Of a stretch of DNA of 64,000 nt, positions 59,358 to 64,000 are shown in pieces. Both the position numbers and the translations under genes were made by a program. The notes below the pieces were generated by a model. That model was not told the DNA's origin. It did no database searches and saw nothing but the letters and a program-made list of their open reading frames with translations. Position 1 is the stretch's first letter. Each line of letters begins with the position of its first letter. The stretch comes from Cellulomonas sp. 73-92 (GTDB lineage Bacteria; Actinomycetota; Actinomycetes; Actinomycetales; Cellulomonadaceae), in assembly GCF_001898175.1 (NCBI RefSeq), contig NZ_MKTH01000013.1, forward strand, positions 437,051 through 501,050, read 5' to 3'.

Positions 59358-60434
59358 TCAGTCCAGGCGCAGCTGCCACTCGCCGGCGCCGCCCGAGGGG
59401 CGGAACCCCAGCGCGACGTTGATGCCGAGCATCCAGCGGTTCTCCTCGGCGTTCCACGTGTCGACGCGCTGGGTCCCCGGCAGCTCGTCGACCAGGCGCC
59501 GGAGGTTGGCCGCCTTGACGAGCATCCCCAGCCGCCGTCCCCGGTGCTCGGGCACGACGAGGGTGTCGCCCTGGTGGACCACCTCGTCCGTGTGCGACGG
59601 CACCCACAGCTGCGTGAAGGCGGCCAGGGTGCGCGTCGGCACGTGCTCGGCGGCCAGCACCAGGAGCCGGTAGCCGCCGGCACTGGCCCGCCGTTCCATG
59701 GTGCGGACCCGCTGCGCGTCCCACGCCTGCTCGCCCCAGTCCATGCCGCCGACGGGTGCGTCGGTCGACATGCGCGACAGCACGTACCCGTACTGGTCCA
59801 CCCACTCGTCGGGGGCGTCGGTGCCCCACGGCACGAGCCGGTAGTCGTCCCCGGCCGCCGCCCGGGCGTCCGCGGCGAACCGGTCGACGATGCCGTCCGA
59901 CAGCGGCAGCGGCAGCACCGAGCGGCGCTCCACCTGCTCGAGCGACCACCCACGCCGCGCCATGAAGCGCACGTCGTCGGAATCGGCCGGCACCCGCCCG
60001 GCGCCCGTCGAGGGCGCGATCGTCCGGGGACCGGCCGGCGGCTCCGCGCGCTGGTCCGTCGACGCCTGCGCCACCGTGCGCCCCTGCGTGCGCAGCCATG
60101 CCAGCGCCTCGTCGTGCAACGCCGACCCGATGCCGCGGCCTCGCTCCTCGGGCAGCACCAGCAGGTTCATCCACGCCGTCGACGTGTTGTCCCTCATCGG
60201 CAGCTCGAGGAACACGCCGCCGACCGTGCGCCCGTCCTCCACGGCGGCCAGGTACCCGTGCCGTGTCCAGGACTGGTCGCGCAGGGCGGCGAGCTCCACG
60301 TCGACCGGCTCGGCCATGTCGGCGTTGGCCCAGGTGTCGCGGACGACGGCGGTGCGGACGTCGACGAGCGCCGCGATCTCGTCGGCGTGCGACGGATCGG
60401 CCGGCACCTCGTGGATCGTCCACCGGTCGCTCAC
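59358..60434 (-). CDS. Tandem GNAT acetyltransferase
   Basis: 358 aa from GTG 60434 (GGTGG upstream). The first GNAT domain (about 1-165) has MNLLVLPEERGRGIGSALHDEAL, with the RGRGIG acetyl-CoA loop. The second (about 185-358) has LVVPEHRGRRLGMLVKAANLRRL and ends LGFRP. Two-domain GNATs of this kind in actinobacteria include mycothiol synthase (MshD) relatives, but the active-site context does not settle that. It is divergent from the Nramp gene across a region holding the 51-bp repeated element. Confidence 0.82.
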   Translation of the reverse strand: MSDRWTIHEVPADPSHADEIAALVDVRTAVVRDTWANADMAEPVDVELAALRDQSWTRHGYLAAVEDGRTVGGVFLELPMRDNTSTAWMNLLVLPEERGRGIGSALHDEALAWLRTQGRTVAQASTDQRAEPPAGPRTIAPSTGAGRVPADSDDVRFMARRGWSLEQVERRSVLPLPLSDGIVDRFAADARAAAGDDYRLVPWGTDAPDEWVDQYGYVLSRMSTDAPVGGMDWGEQAWDAQRVRTMERRASAGGYRLLVLAAEHVPTRTLAAFTQLWVPSHTDEVVHQGDTLVVPEHRGRRLGMLVKAANLRRLVDELPGTQRVDTWNAEENRWMLGINVALGFRPSGGAGEWQLRLD

Positions 60435-60494
60435 GTCACCACCATCGCCCCCGCCCCGCGGCGCCGGCCATGGAATTTCCGACGACCCCCGGTT

Positions 60495-60545
60495 CAGTTT
60501 CCTGACTCCCCGGTCGTGGATCACGACCCGGACTTCAGGAAAGTG
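60495..60545. repeat. 51-bp dispersed inverted element, copy 2
   Basis: CAGTTTCCTGA (60495-60505), 27 nt, CTTCAGGAAAGTG (60533-60545): the reverse complement of the element at 7445-7495 with identical arms and spacing. Here the centre also forms GGTCGTG-GAT-CACGACC, a perfect inner hairpin. It lies between divergent GNAT and Nramp genes. Confidence 0.75.
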
Positions 60546-60587
60546 AATCGCGGGCGGGTTGGCCGGTGCGGGCGGAGACGGGCATAG

Positions 60588-60610
60588 AGTTCGGATCTCC
60601 GAACTTCGGA
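60588..60610. promoter_or_regulatory. Overlapping palindromes in the Nramp promoter
   Basis: AGTTCGGA-TC-TCCGAACT (60588-60605) has perfect 8-bp arms; a second repeat, TCCGAA-C-TTCGGA (60598-60610), shares an arm and reaches the ribosome site. TAGAGT lies directly upstream as a possible -10. A metal-responsive repressor such as an MntR-type protein is the natural candidate. Confidence 0.6.
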
Positions 60611-60616
60611 GGTCAC

Positions 60617-61921
60617 ATGACCGCGACCGCCTCGGGCCCGCCATCGGTGACACCCGCGCGTGCGGGGGTGCCCCGCCCCGACCAGGGCCGGCACGACCAG
60701 CGTGGCCGGCGCGCGTTCCTGCGCCGCAGCCTGCCGCTGCTCGGCCCGGCCTTCGTCGCCGCCATCGCCTACGTCGACCCGGGCAACGTCGCCGCCAACC
60801 TCACCGCGGGCTCGCGGTACGGCTACCTCCTCCTCTGGGTGCTCGTCGCCGCCAGCGTGATGGCCGCCCTCATCCAGTACCGCTCGGCCGCGCTGGGCAT
60901 CGTCTCCGGCCGCTCCCTGCCGGCGCTCGTCGGCGAACGCCTCGGTCGCCGTGGCCGGATCGCCTACTGGGCGCAGGCCGAGCTCGTCGCCGCCGCGACC
61001 GACCTGGCCGAGGTCGTCGGCGGGGCGCTGGCGCTGCAGCTGCTGCTCGGCCTCCCGCTCCCGGCGGGCGGGCTCGTCGTGGGCGTCGTCTCGCTGGCGC
61101 TGCTCGCCACCCAGAGCCGGTCCGGCCAGCGGCGGTTCGAGCTCGTCGTCATGGCGCTGCTGGCCGTCATCGTCATCGGCTTCCTCGCCGGCCTCGTCCT
61201 GCGCCCGCCCGACGCCGCCGGCGTCGCCGCCGGCCTGCTCCCGCGGTTCCGCGGCTCCGACTCCGTGCTGCTGGCCGCGAGCATGCTCGGCGCGACGGTG
61301 ATGCCGCACGCCGTCTACGTCCACTCCGCCCTGGCGCGCGACCGGCACGGCCACGCCGAGGCCGGCCCGCAGCGCGACCTCCTCCTGCGGGCGACGAGGT
61401 GGGACGTGGGGGCGGCGCTCGCCGTGGCCGGAGCCGTGAACGTCGGCCTGCTGCTGCTCGCCGCCGCCGGCCTGTCGGGCGTGCCCGGCACCGACTCGAT
61501 CCCGGGCGCGCACCACGCGATCGTCGCCACCCTGGGCACCGGGGTGGGCATCGCGTTCGCCGTGGGGCTGCTGGCCTCGGGCCTCGCGTCCACGTCGGTC
61601 GGCGCCTACGCGGGCGCCGTCGTCATGGGGGACCTGCTGCACCGGCGCGTGCCGCCCCTGGTGCGGCGCTCCGTGACGCTGGTGCCCGCGATCACGCTCC
61701 TGGCGCTGGGCGCCGACCCGACCCTGACGCTCGTCGTCAGCCAGGTGGTGCTGAGCTTCGGCCTCCCGTTCGCGCTCGTCCCGCTCGTCCGGCTGGCGCA
61801 CGACGAGGCGGTGATGGGCGAGCGGCGCACCGGCCGGGCCCAGCACGCGGTGCTGTGGGCGGTGGTCGCGCTGGTCGTCGCGCTCAACCTCGCCCTGCTC
61901 AGCGTGCTGATCATCGGATGA
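60617..61921 (+). CDS. Nramp family divalent metal transporter
   Basis: 434 aa from ATG 60617, with CGGAGGT upstream. Helix 1 has AAIAYVDPGNVAANLTAGS with the metal-binding DPGN, and helix 6 has GATVMPHAVYVHSAL with the matching MPH; both are needed for Mn(II)/Fe(II) selectivity. About eleven membrane segments, proton-coupled import. The second palindrome overlaps the translation start, so control by metal is likely. Length and order match MntH proteins. Confidence 0.92.
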   Translation: MTATASGPPSVTPARAGVPRPDQGRHDQRGRRAFLRRSLPLLGPAFVAAIAYVDPGNVAANLTAGSRYGYLLLWVLVAASVMAALIQYRSAALGIVSGRSLPALVGERLGRRGRIAYWAQAELVAAATDLAEVVGGALALQLLLGLPLPAGGLVVGVVSLALLATQSRSGQRRFELVVMALLAVIVIGFLAGLVLRPPDAAGVAAGLLPRFRGSDSVLLAASMLGATVMPHAVYVHSALARDRHGHAEAGPQRDLLLRATRWDVGAALAVAGAVNVGLLLLAAAGLSGVPGTDSIPGAHHAIVATLGTGVGIAFAVGLLASGLASTSVGAYAGAVVMGDLLHRRVPPLVRRSVTLVPAITLLALGADPTLTLVVSQVVLSFGLPFALVPLVRLAHDEAVMGERRTGRAQHAVLWAVVALVVALNLALLSVLIIG

Positions 61922-62139
61922 CCGTGGCCCGTCCGGCGCCCTGGCAGGGCCTTCAGTCCCAGATCATCCCCTGACACGAACTTACGCTGGCAATGTCCCT
62001 GCTGGGCCTGTGAGGACCGCAATGAAGCCCCTCGTCCGTCGTTCGTGCGACGGGGTGGACGTCGCCGTCGCCCCGCGTCGGCGTCGTCCAGGAGCCGGTC
62101 CTCGAGGCTCGGTCCACTCCTCGCACCCGGACGCGCACA
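61922..62139 (+). other. Leader region before the oxidoreductase gene
   Basis: 218 nt with no supported gene. It is moderately GC-rich and contains no riboswitch that I recognise; the last 60 nt read in frame with the oxidoreductase but offer no start codon, so they are probably untranslated. Confidence 0.4.
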
Positions 62140-64000
62140 GTGACTGCTGATCAGCCCAAGTACCCCGGCCTCCCGGACGTCATCAACGGGAACGGCGCCG
62201 TGGCTCACGTGATGAAGCACGTGTGCGGCGGAGTCATCGGATACCCCATCACCCCCTCGACCGAGATCGTCGAGACCTTCGAGGCCGCCCGCGCCGAGGG
62301 CCAGCTGAACGTCTGGGGCAAGCACGCGTTCTTCGTCGAGGCGGAGGGTGAGCACTCGGCGCAGAGCGGCGCGCTGGGCGCCGCGCTCACGGGCGGGAAC
62401 TTCATCTCGAACGCCTCGTCGAGCCAGGGCATCCTCTACGCCCTCGAGTCGCACTACGTCACCGTGGGCAAGAAGATCGGCGGCTTCGTGCTGCAGGTCG
62501 CGGCCCGCGTGGTGTCCAAGCACTCGCTCAACGTCATGGCCGGGCACGACGACATCTACTCGCTGCTGCCGGCCGGCTACACCGTCCTGTTCGGGTCCAA
62601 CCCGCAGGAGGCCTCCGACCTCGCGGCGATCGCGTACCGCACGTCGTCCCTGTCGCTGATCCCGGTCGCGAACACGTTCGACGGCTTCGCCACCAGCCAC
62701 GTGATGAGCGAGGTGCTGCTGCCGGAGCCCGAGCTGCTCAAGGAGTACCTGGGCGACCCGGCCGGTCGCATCGCGTCCCCGACGGTGGCGCAGGAGATCC
62801 TCTTCGGCGCCAAGGGCCGCGTGTTCCAGCTCGGTCAGTACCTCGACCGTCACGCCGCGGACTTCGCGCCCGACGACCTCGCCGCGCTCCGCGCCCAGCT
62901 CGCCGCCAAGGCCGACGCGATCGAGGCCGACGACGAGGGTGCGCTCGTCGCCGAGACCACCACGTGGGTGCCCGAGGACCTGCGGGCGCAATGGCGCCGC
63001 GCGTGGGTGAACGCGTGGGCGAAGGGCACGCGCCAGCTGGTGCCGGCGCTCGTCGACCCGCACAACCCCGGCCTGACCGGCCCGGTGCAGAACCAGCCCG
63101 ACTTCCAGGCCGGCGCGGTGGACCACCGCACGCACTTCGTCTCCGCGGTGCCTGGGCTGGCCCGCCAGGCGATGGCCGAGTACGCCGAGCTGACCGGCCG
63201 CGAGTACAAGCCCGTCATGGCGTACGGCTGCGAGGACGCCGACTACGTCATGGTCGGCCTCGGCTCGATCACCGACGACGTCCGCGCCGTGCTGCCCTAC
63301 CTGCGCTCGCAGGGACTCAAGGTCGGCGTCGTCTCCGTCAAGATCCTGCAGCCGTTCCCCGAGGCCGAGCTCGTCGAGGCGCTGAAGACGGCCAAGGCCG
63401 TCACGGTCCTCGAGCGGTCCGACGACACCGCGCTGACCCGCCTGGTGACGCAGTCGCTGTTCCGGGCCCGCGCCAACGCGAGCAACCCCGGCGAGTTCCC
63501 GGGCATCCCGGCGCTGGCGACCAGCCCGCGCCTGACGACGGCGATCTACGGCCTCGGCGGTCACGACGTGCAGCCGCGCCACATGGTCGCCGCGTTCAAG
63601 AACATGGTGTCGCCGACCGGCGCCCCGCTCGTCTACATCGGCTCGCAGTTCTTCAGCGACGCCGCGTCGGGCGAGCTCGCCGCCGTCCAGGACCGTCTGC
63701 GCGCCGCGTACCCCGAGACCGAGCTCATGGCCCTGACCACCGAGGCCAACCCGCAGGTGCTGCCGGACGAGGCGCTGCGCATCCGGTTCCACTCGGTCGG
63801 CGGCTACGGCACCATCGCCACCGGCAAGCTGCTCACCGACATCCTCGCCGGCGTCCTGGGCATGTACTCGAAGTCGGCGCCGAAGTACGGCTCGGAGAAG
63901 TCCGGGGCGGCCACCAACTTCTACATCACGCTCTCGCCGGAGCCGGTGCTGCTCACCAACGCCGAGCTCGAGGACGTCGAGGTCGTCATCTCCCCGGACC
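62140..64000 (+). CDS. Pyruvate:ferredoxin (flavodoxin) oxidoreductase, N-terminal part
   Basis: GTG 62140 begins VTADQPKYPGLPDVINGNGAV; the frame is open to the window end, so this is a partial gene (620 codons seen; the family is about 1,170-1,200 aa). Domain I has the YPITPSTEIVE motif near residue 35 and SNASSSQGILYALESHY near residue 90; domain II follows with YGCEDADYVMVGLGS; the gamma domain starts near residue 548 with HSVGGYGTIATGK. The enzyme oxidises pyruvate to acetyl-CoA with ferredoxin or flavodoxin and is oxygen-sensitive, which suggests facultative anaerobic growth. Cofactor-binding C-terminal domains lie outside the window. Confidence 0.85.
   Translation, partial: MTADQPKYPGLPDVINGNGAVAHVMKHVCGGVIGYPITPSTEIVETFEAARAEGQLNVWGKHAFFVEAEGEHSAQSGALGAALTGGNFISNASSSQGILYALESHYVTVGKKIGGFVLQVAARVVSKHSLNVMAGHDDIYSLLPAGYTVLFGSNPQEASDLAAIAYRTSSLSLIPVANTFDGFATSHVMSEVLLPEPELLKEYLGDPAGRIASPTVAQEILFGAKGRVFQLGQYLDRHAADFAPDDLAALRAQLAAKADAIEADDEGALVAETTTWVPEDLRAQWRRAWVNAWAKGTRQLVPALVDPHNPGLTGPVQNQPDFQAGAVDHRTHFVSAVPGLARQAMAEYAELTGREYKPVMAYGCEDADYVMVGLGSITDDVRAVLPYLRSQGLKVGVVSVKILQPFPEAELVEALKTAKAVTVLERSDDTALTRLVTQSLFRARANASNPGEFPGIPALATSPRLTTAIYGLGGHDVQPRHMVAAFKNMVSPTGAPLVYIGSQFFSDAASGELAAVQDRLRAAYPETELMALTTEANPQVLPDEALRIRFHSVGGYGTIATGKLLTDILAGVLGMYSKSAPKYGSEKSGAATNFYITLSPEPVLLTNAELEDVEVVISPD

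Overview
The window is about 74% GC, with short intergenic gaps and strongly G/C-ended codons. Its gene content points to an actinobacterium of the Cellulomonas type: F420/deazaflavin-type oxidoreductases, a mycothiol-type DinB protein, DUF4235 and DUF2993 proteins, an EtfD-like iron-sulfur protein, and a GH94 cellobiose phosphorylase under a CebR-type box. Many genes have no Shine-Dalgarno. Instead a TAnnnT hexamer ends 6-8 nt before ATG or GTG, the actinobacterial leaderless-mRNA pattern. I used that pattern to choose several starts. It is inference from sequence, not measured transcription.

Layout. 0-12 kb: lipid-binding protein, secreted HNH protein, two F420-type enzymes, an alpha/beta hydrolase, a YtrA-type GntR/ABC exporter operon with its own palindrome, a lone NrdI, small redox proteins and a CxxxxC flavin disulfide reductase. 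11.6-15.2 kb: an osmoprotectant ABC importer with two permeases and a binding protein on one strand and its ATPase divergent. 15.2-18.5 kb: DinB, DUF1801, FkbM methyltransferase and an ABC-2 exporter. 18.6-21.6 kb: ArsR-type sensor divergent from an ArsP-like permease, a mini-thioredoxin and a TDT channel. 21.6-25.1 kb: a decayed TetR fragment, then TetR plus a DHA2 exporter. 25.2-35.3 kb: orphan PIN protein, SDR, DoxX, DUF4143 ATPase copy 1, GH63-type glucosidase, SDR plus aquaporin, and a TauE/DUF1634/GntR operon.

35.4-41.6 kb is an accessory, defence-like island of mixed composition: NERD protein, two HNH endonucleases of types often linked to modified-DNA restriction, VapBC, a truncated DUF4143 remnant and DUF4143 ATPase copy 2. 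It ends beside tRNA-Gly(CCC). The most unusual observation links this island to 28.6 kb. Both intact DUF4143 ATPase genes carry four GCTAC direct repeats at exactly 23-bp spacing, in the same register to the start codon, and the proximal copy sits in the presumed -10 hexamer. A second unusual observation is a 51-bp inverted element occurring twice (7.4 kb and 60.5 kb), each time between divergent genes.

41.9-64 kb: TauE, GNAT, aldose 1-epimerase plus cellobiose phosphorylase (CebR box), dcd, an ABC multidrug exporter with divergent MarR, EtfD-like protein, a TPP riboswitch with a ThiB-ThiP-ThiQ-like operon, SRPBCC-like protein, double GNAT, an Nramp transporter behind a palindromic operator, and the start of a pyruvate:ferredoxin oxidoreductase that runs off the window.
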